The notes under the pieces are model-generated. The model was given only the letters and a program-made list of their open reading frames with translations. It was not told the DNA's origin and did not search any database. From an uncultured Lachnospiraceae bacterium (GTDB lineage Bacteria > Bacillota > Clostridia > Lachnospirales > Lachnospiraceae), in assembly GCA_910584785.1 (NCBI GenBank), contig CAJUDX010000044.1, forward strand, positions 1-26,699: 26,699 nt of DNA. The letters are read 5' to 3'. The position numbers and the translations under genes are program-made. Shown here one piece after another: positions 5,992-13,449 of the stretch. The first letter of the stretch is position 1, and each line of letters opens with the position of its first letter.

Positions 5992-7281
5992 CTACGGATA
6001 ATAGTCAAACGCCAGGCCATACATCCGCACGGTATCTCCCTCCTGGATTCCAGCCTTTTCCAGTTCTTCCAAAATCCCATTATCCCTTAAAAACTTTTGA
6101 AAAAATTCAAATCCTTTTTCTGATTCCAGATTGGTGTACCCCAGCATTTTTTCAATCCTTGGCCCTTCCACCACATAAACATCGCCGTCCTTTTCCACAG
6201 TATAGGGAAGATTCGGGATAAGATTTAAGGAATCCAAATCAAATTCCCTGGCAAAAACCACCGGGATATCATCAATGGTTTTTAACTGCTCTTTAACATA
6301 GTAAAGCAGTTCTTTAACCCCCTTCCCGCTAACCGCAGAAATGGGAAATACCCGAATACCCTTAGGCTCAAATTCTTCCTTTAATGCCCTTACCGGATCT
6401 TCCACTTCATTTTCCGTATAAATGGCATCAATTTTATTTGCAGCAATCACCTGCGGACGGCTGGATAATGCCGGATTATAGGTGTTCAGTTCCTTATTAA
6501 TTGCTAAAATATCGGCAATTGGATCACGTCCTTCTGTGGAAGCCGCATCCACCACATGGACCAAAAGTTTTGTCCGTTCGATATGACGCAGAAAGTCATG
6601 ACCAAGTCCCACTCCCTCCGAAGCGCCTTCAATCAGCCCCGGAATATCCGCCATAACAAATCCTTCCCCCTCGCCAAGATCCACAACGCCAAGGTGAGGG
6701 TCCAAGGTGGTAAAATGATAATTGGCAATCTTAGGACGGGCATTGCTGACGCGGGAAAGCAGGGTGGATTTTCCTACATTGGGAAAGCCAACCAGACCCA
6801 CATCGGCGATAACCTTAAGCTCCAACTGCACCCAAAGCTCCTGGGAGGGCTGTCCTGGCTGGGCGTATTTGGGAACCTGCATGGTTGAGGTGGCAAAGTG
6901 CATATTGCCGAGACCGCCTTTTCCTCCCTTTAAAATCACTTCCCTGCGGTTGCCGCCGGACATATCGGCAATTACCTTTCCCGATTCAAAGTCCTTAATT
7001 ACCGTTCCTTCAGGAACCTTAATCACCAGATCCTTTCCATCCGCACCGTGGCAGCGGCGTTTTCCGCCTTCCTGTCCGCTGGTGGCGATGTATTTTCTCA
7101 CATGGCGGAAATCAACCAGCGTATTTAACCCGTCATCAACCTCAAAAATAATATCGCCGCCCCGACCGCCGTCGCCGCCATCCGGCCCTCCGGCAGGGAC
7201 ATAAAGCTCGCGTCGAAAGGAAACATGTCCATCTCCGCCCTTTCCTGATTTTATAAATACCTTAGCTCTGTCACAAAACAT
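5992..7281 (-). CDS. obgE: ObgE/CgtA ribosome-assembly GTPase
   Basis: A 429-residue essential GTPase acting in late 50S assembly and the stress response. The glycine-rich Obg fold occupies residues 1-158 (KSGKGGDGHVSFRRE, GGPDGGDGGRGG). The GTPase domain has G1 at 165-172 (GFPNVGKS), G3 DIPG at 212-215, G4 NKID at 282-285 and G5 SAVSG at 315-319. The C-terminal OCT domain present in Firmicutes spans about 350-429. It follows rpmA after a strong hairpin, so expression may be set by partial readthrough or its own promoter; none was clear to me. The downstream 130-bp gap before yhbY shows nothing notable. Confidence 0.98.
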   Translation of the reverse strand: MFCDRAKVFIKSGKGGDGHVSFRRELYVPAGGPDGGDGGRGGDIIFEVDDGLNTLVDFRHVRKYIATSGQEGGKRRCHGADGKDLVIKVPEGTVIKDFESGKVIADMSGGNRREVILKGGKGGLGNMHFATSTMQVPKYAQPGQPSQELWVQLELKVIADVGLVGFPNVGKSTLLSRVSNARPKIANYHFTTLDPHLGVVDLGEGEGFVMADIPGLIEGASEGVGLGHDFLRHIERTKLLVHVVDAASTEGRDPIADILAINKELNTYNPALSSRPQVIAANKIDAIYTENEVEDPVRALKEEFEPKGIRVFPISAVSGKGVKELLYYVKEQLKTIDDIPVVFAREFDLDSLNLIPNLPYTVEKDGDVYVVEGPRIEKMLGYTNLESEKGFEFFQKFLRDNGILEELEKAGIQEGDTVRMYGLAFDYYP

Positions 7282-7370
7282 AGATTACCACACTTTCCTT
7301 CCTGCCATTTACTGCCTGGTATCTTCTATACCACAGGGTTATTTGATTACGGCATCAATTCCCGTGATAC

Positions 7371-7407
7371 AGAAAAGCTTCATACCTTATCAGTATGAAG
7401 CTTTTCT
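7371..7407 (-). terminator. Strong hairpin between rpmA and obgE
   Basis: AGAAAAGCTTCATAC (7371-7385) and its exact reverse complement (7393-7407) form a 15-bp stem with a 7-nt loop. On the transcribed strand the right arm ends in TTTTCT. It probably terminates or attenuates rplU-prp-rpmA transcription before obgE. Confidence 0.7.
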
Positions 7408-7427
7408 TTACTGTTTATTACCGCTTC

Positions 7428-7718
7428 TTATTCATTAATTGCTCTTGGGTAAACAGAAACCTGCTTCTTGTCTCTGCCTTTTCTCTCAAATCTTACAACA
7501 CCGTCAACCAGAGCAAATAAGGTGTCATCTCCACCCCGGCCTACATTATTTCCAGGATGAATCTTGGTTCCGCGCTGCCGGTACAGAATATTTCCAGCTA
7601 ATACGAACTGCCCGTCTGCTCTCTTTGCGCCCAGGCGCTTTGCCTCAGAGTCACGACCGTTCTTCGTCGAACCAACACCCTTCTTATGAGCGAATAACTG
7701 AAGGTTCATCTTAAACAT
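7428..7718 (-). CDS. rpmA: Ribosomal protein L27 with Prp-cleaved N-terminal extension
   Basis: A 96-residue large-subunit protein reaching the peptidyl transferase centre. The family core is plain: AHKKGVGSTKNGRDS, LGAKRADGQ, ILYRQRGTKIHPG and GGDDTLFALVDG. It begins with the extension MFKMNLQLF before AHKK, the Firmicutes form in which Prp cuts between F9 and A10; without cleavage the extension would block the active site. The protease gene lies immediately upstream (3-bp gap). A ribosome site, GGAGGTG, lies inside the end of prp. Confidence 0.98.
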   Translation of the reverse strand: MFKMNLQLFAHKKGVGSTKNGRDSEAKRLGAKRADGQFVLAGNILYRQRGTKIHPGNNVGRGGDDTLFALVDGVVRFERKGRDKKQVSVYPRAINE

Positions 7719-7721
7719 CTC

Positions 7722-8051
7722 TTACACCTCCTTATATCGAATGTGAATATATTTCTTTCCATAACTTTCCTGGATACTGGTTAACCCCAGCACCAGGGAA
7801 TCTGCCAAAAGCCTGGACTCCGGGCTGATGGAGCCAGTGAACCGAAACATAAAATTCCCGGTTTCTTCCTCCACACTGCCGTCAAAGGGATCGTCGGTAA
7901 ATGTCTCCACCGAATTTGCCATCGTCAGCGTCAGCGCCGATACAGCAGAGCAGATAATATCCTGCCCATACCTGGCATACCCGGCATGTCCCTTACAGCT
8001 GATTCCCCTGATTTGCTTTTTGGAATCCTGAAATACTGTTACCTGAATCAT
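7722..8051 (-). CDS. prp: Prp, cysteine protease for L27
   Basis: A 109-residue protease (YsxB/DUF464 family) that removes the N-terminal extension of L27. The catalytic pair is visible as H22 (CKGHAGYA) and C34 (DIICSAVSAL). It sits between rplU and rpmA, the invariant arrangement where L27 has the extension. Its stop lies 3 bp from the rpmA start and its own start 6 bp from the rplU stop, so the three are one transcript. Confidence 0.96.
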   Translation of the reverse strand: MIQVTVFQDSKKQIRGISCKGHAGYARYGQDIICSAVSALTLTMANSVETFTDDPFDGSVEEETGNFMFRFTGSISPESRLLADSLVLGLTSIQESYGKKYIHIRYKEV

Positions 8052-8057
8052 AAACGA

Positions 8058-8366
8058 TTAAGCGTTGATCTTATCAATCTTAACCTGCGTATAGAGCTGT
8101 CTGTGGCCATTTTTCTTATGATAGCCGGTCTTTCTCTTATACTTGTAGACGATAACCTTCTTGCCTTTGCCTTCTTTAACTACCGATGCAGTAACCGTCG
8201 CGCCGGCTACGGTTGGACAGCCTACGGTTAATTCACCGTTGCTTACTGCCAATACCTGATCAAAGGTAACGGTTTCGCCAGCTTCAACGCCCAGCTTCTC
8301 TACCTTAATGATATCGCCCTCAGCTACCTTGTACTGCTTTCCGCCTGTTGCAATAATCGCGTACAT
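8058..8366 (-). CDS. rplU: Ribosomal protein L21
   Basis: A 102-residue 23S rRNA-binding protein, full length. Conserved segments are MYAIIATGGKQYKV at the start, VEKLGVEAGETV, and YKRKTGYHKKNGHRQLYTQVKI at the end. AGGAGGG lies 8 nt before the ATG. It is the first gene of rplU-prp-rpmA, preceded by a structured leader and a near-consensus promoter. Confidence 0.98.
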   Translation of the reverse strand: MYAIIATGGKQYKVAEGDIIKVEKLGVEAGETVTFDQVLAVSNGELTVGCPTVAGATVTASVVKEGKGKKVIVYKYKRKTGYHKKNGHRQLYTQVKIDKINA

Positions 8367-8374
8367 TTTAAGGA

Positions 8375-8450
8375 CCCTCCTATTATCATTACTCGCCAGC
8401 TACGGTGCCTACCCTGCGGCAGCTCTTATTAACCTCGCTGTGCGGCATAC
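8375..8450 (-). ncRNA. Probable L21 leader (autoregulatory 5' UTR)
   Basis: The about 83 nt between the predicted transcription start and rplU is GC-richer than its surroundings and structured. TGCC-N8-GGCA gives a hairpin, AGC/GCT pairings flank it, and the strand contains GCCGCACAGCGAGG and AAGAGCTGCCGC. Position and these motifs resemble the L21 leader family of Firmicutes (RF00559), thought to let L21 regulate its own operon. A covariance-model search would settle it. Confidence 0.6.
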
Positions 8451-8456
8451 TTAGCT

Positions 8457-8485
8457 ATCATAGCATGTATGGATGTTCTTGTCAA
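8457..8485 (-). promoter_or_regulatory. Promoter of rplU-prp-rpmA
   Basis: On the minus strand TTGACA (8485-8480), exactly 17 bp, TATGAT (8462-8457). One mismatch from the sigma-A consensus, suiting a highly expressed ribosomal operon. Transcription should start near 8450. Confidence 0.85.
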
Positions 8486-8568
8486 CGTTTTCAGCAAATT
8501 TTTCCTGCAATTTTTCCTGCAATTTTCCTTCCGATAAGGTCAAAAGCTCCTTCCGGTAAAGTTAAACA

Positions 8569-9186
8569 CTATTTCTTCCATTCCTGTTTCGCTTCCGCAA
8601 AGGCACGGATCAGCTTAACTGCACCATCATAGCCAACCGCACTGCTGTTAATGCACAGATCGTAGCTCTTGGCGTCGCCCCATTTCTTACTGGAATAATA
8701 ATTATAATAACTGGCTCTCTTCTTATCGGTCTTAATCATTGTATCTTTTGCCTGTGCATCATTCATCTGGTAAATTTCTTTAAGATAGGCAATCCTATCC
8801 TTTTCATCTCCGCAGATAAATACGGTCGTAGTATTGGGATAATCTGCCAGGGCATAGTCCGCGCAGCGCCCAACAATAACGCAGGATTCCTCCATCGCCA
8901 GCTTTTTAATCGCATCAAACTGTGCCAAAAATACCTTATGGTTAATTGGCATATCCATATAGGCTGAGGTCGTATAGCCCAGGGAATAGGTATCCATCAC
9001 CAGAGAATATAAAAAACTGCTGGTAGGCTTCTCATCATGTGTTTCAAAAAGCTCCTCACAAAGACCGCTGTGTTTTGCTGCCAATGACAACAGCTCCTTA
9101 TCATAGCACTTTATCCCCAATTCTTCTGCCAGCTTCATTCCAATTTTCCGACCAGCACTTCCGCACTGGCGCCCTATGGTAATCAC
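8569..9186 (-). CDS. Cytidylate-kinase-like P-loop protein
   Basis: About 205 residues with an NMP-kinase-like fold. The N-terminal nucleotide loop is ITIGRQCGSAGRKIG, followed by CYDKELL, and ESCVIVGRCADYAL in the middle. This matches the Cytidylate_kin2 family common in Lachnospiraceae, which is distinct from canonical Cmk; the substrate is unknown. The nearest standard start is the GTG at 9186, but it has no ribosome site. An ideal AAAGGAG lies 7 nt before an in-frame ATA at 9199-9201, which would give (M)NGNLVITIGRQ, closer to relatives. The start is therefore open. It is separated from rluD by 144 bp and is followed by the divergently irrelevant rplU promoter region. Confidence 0.85.
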   Translation of the reverse strand: MITIGRQCGSAGRKIGMKLAEELGIKCYDKELLSLAAKHSGLCEELFETHDEKPTSSFLYSLVMDTYSLGYTTSAYMDMPINHKVFLAQFDAIKKLAMEESCVIVGRCADYALADYPNTTTVFICGDEKDRIAYLKEIYQMNDAQAKDTMIKTDKKRASYYNYYSSKKWGDAKSYDLCINSSAVGYDGAVKLIRAFAEAKQEWKK

Positions 9187-9303
9187 TAAATTTCCGTTTA
9201 TCGTCCTTCTCCTTTCTTACTACACATCCGCCTGACGGCGATGGGACTTTTACAAAAAAACCCTTTTCTATTTTTATTTTAGCACGAATTTACCAAAAAT
9301 AAA

Positions 9304-9326
9304 ACCCTTAAAACAAAAAACAGGGT
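9304..9326 (-). terminator. Weak terminator after rluD
   Basis: On the transcribed strand ACCCT, a T-rich 13-nt loop and AGGGT are followed by TTTATTTTT. The stem is only 5 bp, but the position 5 nt beyond the rluD stop and the T tract fit termination. Confidence 0.4.
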
Positions 9327-9330
9327 CGTC

Positions 9331-10296
9331 CTATCGTCTTTTTCCGTCTTTTTCCCGAAGCATCTCCAAAAGCCTGGAAAAATACGCTGGCAGAGGGGCG
9401 CAAAATTCCCGGTATTCTCCTAAAGAAGGGTGAATAAAGCCCAATACACCTGCATGAAGCGTCTGGCCCTGCAGCTGCTTAAACGGTGGATTTCCCGGCC
9501 CATAAACCGTATCCCCCAGCAAGGGATGCTGTATACTTGCCATATGGACGCGAATCTGATGTGTCCTTCCCGTTTCCAATTGACATTCTATCCAGGAAAA
9601 ATTTCCCAGACGTTCCAACACCCGGTAATGTGTCACCGCCGGTTTTCCATTCTTTTCATTAATACTCATCTTCTTGCGTTCTGTTGGATGCCGCCCAATC
9701 GGCGCATTCACCGTTCCCTCATCCGCAGCAAAACCGCCATGAACAATCGCATAATACTTGCGGGTAATGGAATGTTCCTTTAACTGGTCAGCAAGAACAC
9801 GGTGAGCGGTATCGTTTTTACAGACTACCAGCACCCCCGTTGTATCCTTATCAATGCGGTGAACGATTCCCGGACGCATTACCCCGTTAATCCCAGACAG
9901 TTCCCCGCGGCAGTGGTACAGCAGTCCATTGACCAGCGTTCCTGATGTATGCCCCGGTGCGGGATGAACCACCATACCCTTTGATTTATTAATTAAAATA
10001 ACATCCTTATCTTCATATAAAATATCGAGGCCCATCGGTTCAGCTAAAATCTCCGGCTCCACCGCCTCAGGCACCAGACAGGAAATGTTATCGCCTTCTG
10101 CCACCTTATAGCTTGCCTTTACCGATTGCGCATTGACCAGGACGGCCCCCGCCTTCATCAGCTTTTGCAGATAGGAACGGGACAGGTGTTCGCAGCGCTC
10201 CGCCAGGTATTGATCGATTCTTGTCTCCTGTTCCTCCTCGTCCACAAGAAAACTCAATTTTGTGCTTCCCTCTAGGCTTCCATTTTTCTTTTCCAT
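9331..10296 (-). CDS. rluD: RluD-family 23S rRNA pseudouridine synthase
   Basis: A 321-residue enzyme isomerising uridine in large-subunit rRNA (RluA family; helix 69 sites for RluD). The N-terminal S4 RNA-binding domain spans about residues 24-80 (RIDQYLAE, SRSYLQKLMKAGAVLVN). The catalytic domain has the signature HRIDKDTTG with catalytic D149, and GRTHQIRVHMA further on. The gene is co-transcribed with lspA, whose end it overlaps by 25 nt; lspA-rluD pairs are standard in Firmicutes. Which uridines are modified cannot be read from sequence. Confidence 0.94.
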   Translation of the reverse strand: MEKKNGSLEGSTKLSFLVDEEEQETRIDQYLAERCEHLSRSYLQKLMKAGAVLVNAQSVKASYKVAEGDNISCLVPEAVEPEILAEPMGLDILYEDKDVILINKSKGMVVHPAPGHTSGTLVNGLLYHCRGELSGINGVMRPGIVHRIDKDTTGVLVVCKNDTAHRVLADQLKEHSITRKYYAIVHGGFAADEGTVNAPIGRHPTERKKMSINEKNGKPAVTHYRVLERLGNFSWIECQLETGRTHQIRVHMASIQHPLLGDTVYGPGNPPFKQLQGQTLHAGVLGFIHPSLGEYREFCAPLPAYFSRLLEMLREKDGKRR

Positions 10297-10808
10297 AAAA
10301 ACACATCCCAGTCTTCGTCATGATAAACCCACAGCACCAGAATCATCATGCAAAAGGCCGCTACCGTAACATAGCAGTCTGCCACATTAAAAATAGGAAA
10401 ATCAATCAGGCAAAAATAAATAAAATCCACCACATACTGCTGGCTTATCCGGTCAATCATATTGCCTGCTGCCCCGGCGCTTAACAGCGCCATACTACAC
10501 CCTAACGGCAGGTAACGGCGGGTAAACGGCATACGGTACAGCGCAAATACGATCATAGCAAACACCGCCAGTGCCACCAAAAAGAAAAAGAACTGACGTC
10601 CCTGGAACATCCCAAAGGCGGCTCCCCGGTTTTCCAGATATCGAAGCTCCAGCACGCCTTCCATCAGGACGATTGCCGGTTTTCCCATCAAATACCTGAC
10701 AGCAAGCTGCTTCGTCCACTGATCCAGCCAAAGCAAAACCCCCATACCCAATCCGAACGCCAGCATCCCTTTCCACTTTTCCTTTAATCCCATTAACCCA
10801 TTTGGCAT
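10272..10808 (-). CDS. lspA: Lipoprotein signal peptidase LspA
   Basis: A 178-residue membrane aspartyl protease that cleaves prolipoprotein signal peptides after lipidation. Four hydrophobic segments are visible at about residues 14-28, 70-90, 103-118 and 143-162. The catalytic aspartates are D119 (GNMIDR) and D144 (FNVADCYV). I choose the start at 10808 because GGAGAG lies about 7 nt upstream; an in-frame ATG at 10874 with a weaker AAGG would add 22 hydrophilic residues atypical of LspA. It lies 9 to 75 bp after aroB depending on that choice. A possible local substrate is the DacF-like lipoprotein encoded at 15591-16589. Confidence 0.95.
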   Translation of the reverse strand: MPNGLMGLKEKWKGMLAFGLGMGVLLWLDQWTKQLAVRYLMGKPAIVLMEGVLELRYLENRGAAFGMFQGRQFFFFLVALAVFAMIVFALYRMPFTRRYLPLGCSMALLSAGAAGNMIDRISQQYVVDFIYFCLIDFPIFNVADCYVTVAAFCMMILVLWVYHDEDWDVFLWKRKMEA

Positions 10809-10882
10809 AAATTTCTCTCCGTTTTCCTCTCTTCCTTTTTGCTTTCCCTGCACAGACAACCTTTCCTTGGGCATGCTAAACC

Positions 10883-11968
10883 TTACACAATGACCGAACG
10901 CAGTCCATCCTGCATTTCCCTGCGGCTCACATCTTTAACGATAACCGCCTGACCCACTTCCTTCAGCAAAATAAATTTAATCTGCCCGGCTTCCATCTTT
11001 TTATCATGTTTGACCGCATCTAAAACCTCATCTTCATTTAATCCATCTACCATCAAAGGAAGGGAAAATCCCCTCATCATTTCCTCAAGCGCCGTCATTT
11101 CCTTATCAGTTAAATATCCCCTTGCTTTTGACATCTTAGCAGCAGCTAAAAAACCCACAGCAACACAATGCCCGTGAGGCATCGTAAAGTTTTTTGATTT
11201 TTCCACAGCATGGCCCAGGGTATGACCAAAATTTAGCAAAGCCCTTTCTCCCATCTCCCGCGGATCTGACTCCACCACATCGCGCTTTATCCGGTTGCTC
11301 TCCAAAATCATTTGTTCACAAATCCCAGCTTCCCGCAGAAGAATTTCCTTTTGATGTTCGATTAACCAGAGATAATAGACCTTATTTCTGATTAAACCAT
11401 GCTTAACCACCTCACCCATCCCGGAGATAAACTGCTCCTGTGACAAGGTAAGCAAGGTCTTTACATTGGTATACACCAATCTGGGCATATGAAAGGCGCC
11501 GACCATGTTTTTGTAAGAATCAAAATCCACACCTGTCTTTCCTCCGATACTGGAATCCACCTGAGCCAGCAGGGTGGTGGGAATCTGAATAAAGTCAATG
11601 CCCCGCAGGTAGGTTGCCGCCGCATACCCGCATAAATCTCCAGTAACGCCTCCCCCAAGTGCTGCCAGCATATCCTTTCGATCATAAGACCGTTCAATTA
11701 AGTGCTGATACAGCGCTTTAACCGATTCCAGATTTTTGCTTTCTTCTCCCTCCGGAAAAATAAATACATCCACCTGACAGCAGACAGACGAAAGTTTTTC
11801 TTTTACTTCGTCCAGGTAAATACCCGCCACATGGGAATCTGTGACAATACATAATTTTTTCTTTTCTGTCCCCAATGCCTTAACCTCATCTGCCAATCCA
11901 TCAAAGGAACAGGTAATTACAATATCATAAATTTCTTTCCCGTCTAAATGTACACATAAACGTTCCAT
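10883..11968 (-). CDS. aroB: 3-dehydroquinate synthase
   Basis: A 361-residue shikimate-pathway enzyme converting DAHP to 3-dehydroquinate with NAD and a divalent metal. Motifs: GEESKN near residue 74, the dinucleotide-binding GGGVTGD at 105-111, PTTLLAQVDSSIGGKTGVD at 130-148, and metal ligands E186 (GMGEVVKHG), H249 (FGHTLGHA) and H265 (MPHGHCVAVG). The start follows GGAGG with 10-nt spacing. It lies downstream of sepF after a terminator-like hairpin and upstream of lspA; no other aromatic pathway genes are in the window. Confidence 0.97.
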   Translation of the reverse strand: MERLCVHLDGKEIYDIVITCSFDGLADEVKALGTEKKKLCIVTDSHVAGIYLDEVKEKLSSVCCQVDVFIFPEGEESKNLESVKALYQHLIERSYDRKDMLAALGGGVTGDLCGYAAATYLRGIDFIQIPTTLLAQVDSSIGGKTGVDFDSYKNMVGAFHMPRLVYTNVKTLLTLSQEQFISGMGEVVKHGLIRNKVYYLWLIEHQKEILLREAGICEQMILESNRIKRDVVESDPREMGERALLNFGHTLGHAVEKSKNFTMPHGHCVAVGFLAAAKMSKARGYLTDKEMTALEEMMRGFSLPLMVDGLNEDEVLDAVKHDKKMEAGQIKFILLKEVGQAVIVKDVSRREMQDGLRSVIV

Positions 11969-11990
11969 CGCTGTCTTTCCTCCAAAAATA

Positions 11991-12019
11991 AGGGGAACCG
12001 TCCATATGACAGTCCCCCT
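11991..12019 (-). terminator. Terminator after sepF
   Basis: Arms AGGGGAACCGTC (11991-12002) and GACAGTCCCCCT (12008-12019) pair over 12 bp with two wobbles on the RNA. On the transcribed strand the hairpin is followed by TTATTTTTGG. It separates ylmE-sepF from aroB. Confidence 0.7.
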
Positions 12020-12040
12020 TTCCTAAATGTACTTCCAGAA

Positions 12041-12571
12041 TTACAGACGGATATTCAGTCCGCTCACTGCACTGATGTTACTGACATTGCCTGCATTTCC
12101 TCCGCCAAAGAAATCCTGAAAATCCCCGGAAAGCTCCACGGACTGCGGGGTTGCTATAAAAATATAATTAGATATTTTTTGCAGATTACCACCGATGGAA
12201 TAGGTCGCACCAGAGGTAAAATCAATAATCCTCTGTGCCACTTCCATGTGGATTCCTTCCAAATTCAACACAACAGCCTTTCCCGCAAGAAGGTAATCGC
12301 AAACCTCGCTGGAATCCTCCATCGAGCTGGGTTTAACCATCGTAACTTCCATTCCCCGCCGCATTGGTACTACCTTATTATTTGTCCGGCTGTTGGAAAA
12401 ACGGGATTTCGGTTCTTCATAGTCGTCATAATCCTCTTCCTCATCACGGCGGCTGAAAAAACCTCGTCTTGGCCTCTCCTCTTCGAAAGAATCCTCATCA
12501 TCTAAATAATAATCGTCATCTTCCTCATCGCTCAGACGCATTGTATTCATCAATTTGCTCAAAAGGCTCAT
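12041..12571 (-). CDS. sepF: SepF, FtsZ-ring membrane anchor
   Basis: A 176-residue division protein that polymerises into arcs, binds the FtsZ tail and tethers it to the membrane. The N-terminal amphipathic membrane helix is MSLLSKLMNTMRL. A very acidic linker (EEDDDYYLDDED, RRDEEEDYDDYEE) spans about residues 15-60. The conserved SepF domain follows from about residue 75 (VTMVKPSSMEDSSEV, KAVVLNLE, RIIDFTSGATYSIGG). The start at 12571 is supported by GGAGAG 8 nt upstream; the ATG at 12604 would add 11 residues before the membrane helix. It follows ylmE, the usual neighbour. Confidence 0.95.
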   Translation of the reverse strand: MSLLSKLMNTMRLSDEEDDDYYLDDEDSFEEERPRRGFFSRRDEEEDYDDYEEPKSRFSNSRTNNKVVPMRRGMEVTMVKPSSMEDSSEVCDYLLAGKAVVLNLEGIHMEVAQRIIDFTSGATYSIGGNLQKISNYIFIATPQSVELSGDFQDFFGGGNAGNVSNISAVSGLNIRL

Positions 12572-12590
12572 TCTATGCTCTCTCCATTCT

Positions 12591-13271
12591 CTATCGGGAA
12601 CCAAAGATATTCGTGCCTACACGCACCATCGTCGCACCTTCTTCAATTGCCACCTCATAGTCACCAGACATCCCCATTGACAAGATGTCCATAGTAACAT
12701 TATCAATGTTTTTCCATGCTGTGTCAACATAAAATTCAAATAATTTTTTAAATACTTTTCGATTTTCTTCAGAAAATTCGACAAAAGGCGCAATTGTCAT
12801 CAGTCCCCGGATATGAACATGCGGAAATTTACTGATTTCTTTTGCCGCGTCCATGACCTCTTCCAGGAGGAATCCATACTTACTTTCTTCCCTGGCAACA
12901 TTAACCTCCAGGAGAATATCCATAGAAATATCCTTTTTCGCACACTCCTCTTCAATCTGCTTTGCCAGGCGAACCGAATCCACGGAATGAATTAAAACCG
13001 CTTTATCAACAACCTGCTTTACTTTATTGCGCTGGAGATGACCAATCATGTGCCAGCGGATATCCTCCGGCAGGATAGGCTGCTTTTCCAATATTTCCTG
13101 AACCTTATTCTCTCCAAAGTCCCTTACGCCTTCTTCGTATGCTTCGCAAAGCATGGATGCCGGTTTTGTTTTGCTTACTGCAATTAAGGTGACCTCCCGT
13201 GGATCTCTTCCCGCACGCAGGCAGGCCCTGTTTACTCTTTCCTGAACATCCCTCAGTTGTTCTTTTACCAT
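12591..13271 (-). CDS. ylmE: YggS/YlmE pyridoxal-phosphate homeostasis protein
   Basis: A 226-residue PLP-binding barrel protein (PLPBP/COG0325) that buffers free PLP and has no known catalytic role. The PLP lysine is K34 in AVSKTKPAS; other family segments are FGENKVQEI, WHMIGHLQRNK, SVDSVRLA and LSMGMSGDYEVAIEEGATMVRVGTNIFG at the C terminus. The start follows GGGGG with 7-nt spacing. It precedes sepF (20-bp gap to the preferred sepF start), the conserved ylmE-sepF order in Firmicutes. Confidence 0.95.
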   Translation of the reverse strand: MVKEQLRDVQERVNRACLRAGRDPREVTLIAVSKTKPASMLCEAYEEGVRDFGENKVQEILEKQPILPEDIRWHMIGHLQRNKVKQVVDKAVLIHSVDSVRLAKQIEEECAKKDISMDILLEVNVAREESKYGFLLEEVMDAAKEISKFPHVHIRGLMTIAPFVEFSEENRKVFKKLFEFYVDTAWKNIDNVTMDILSMGMSGDYEVAIEEGATMVRVGTNIFGSR

Positions 13272-13302
13272 AATCTTTCCCCCTTAATTCTGTATCTTAA
13301 CC

Positions 13303-13444
13303 TTACTATTAAAAATCCATCGCCGATTAGGCGATTCTATTCAGGTATTCCAAGTGCGCCCAGCAGGCTTTTATTCATGATGGTAAGACGATTTGTGGGC
13401 GCATGAAGGTTACTATTGAAAATTCATCGCCGATTAAGCGATTC
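13303..13444 (+). repeat. Dispersed structured repeat, copy A
   Basis: Core at 13340-13414 (75 bp) begins TTCAGGTATTCCAAGT and ends TGAAGGTTACT. GCGCCCA and TGGGCGC form an outer stem in it. It is flanked by 35-bp direct repeats at 13303-13337 and 13410-13444 (32 of 35 identical), spaced 107 bp, each containing the hairpin ATCGCC-GATTA-GGCGAT (one mismatch in the right copy). Copies B and C lie at 16556-16668 and 24525-24660. It occupies nearly the whole gap between the HlyD-like gene and ylmE. Confidence 0.85.
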
Positions 13445-13449
13445 AAATT

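Noticed and set aside
6722..7204. 160-codon open frame opposite obgE
   Set aside because: Antisense shadow of the glycine-rich, GC-biased Obg domain; low-complexity P/S/R composition.
10495..10776. 93-codon minus-strand frame inside lspA
   Set aside because: Different frame of a clear lspA with both catalytic aspartates; a shadow.
13303..13444. CRISPR-like repeat-spacer-repeat
   Set aside because: The 72-bp interval between the direct repeats is itself conserved at three loci, so it is not a unique spacer.
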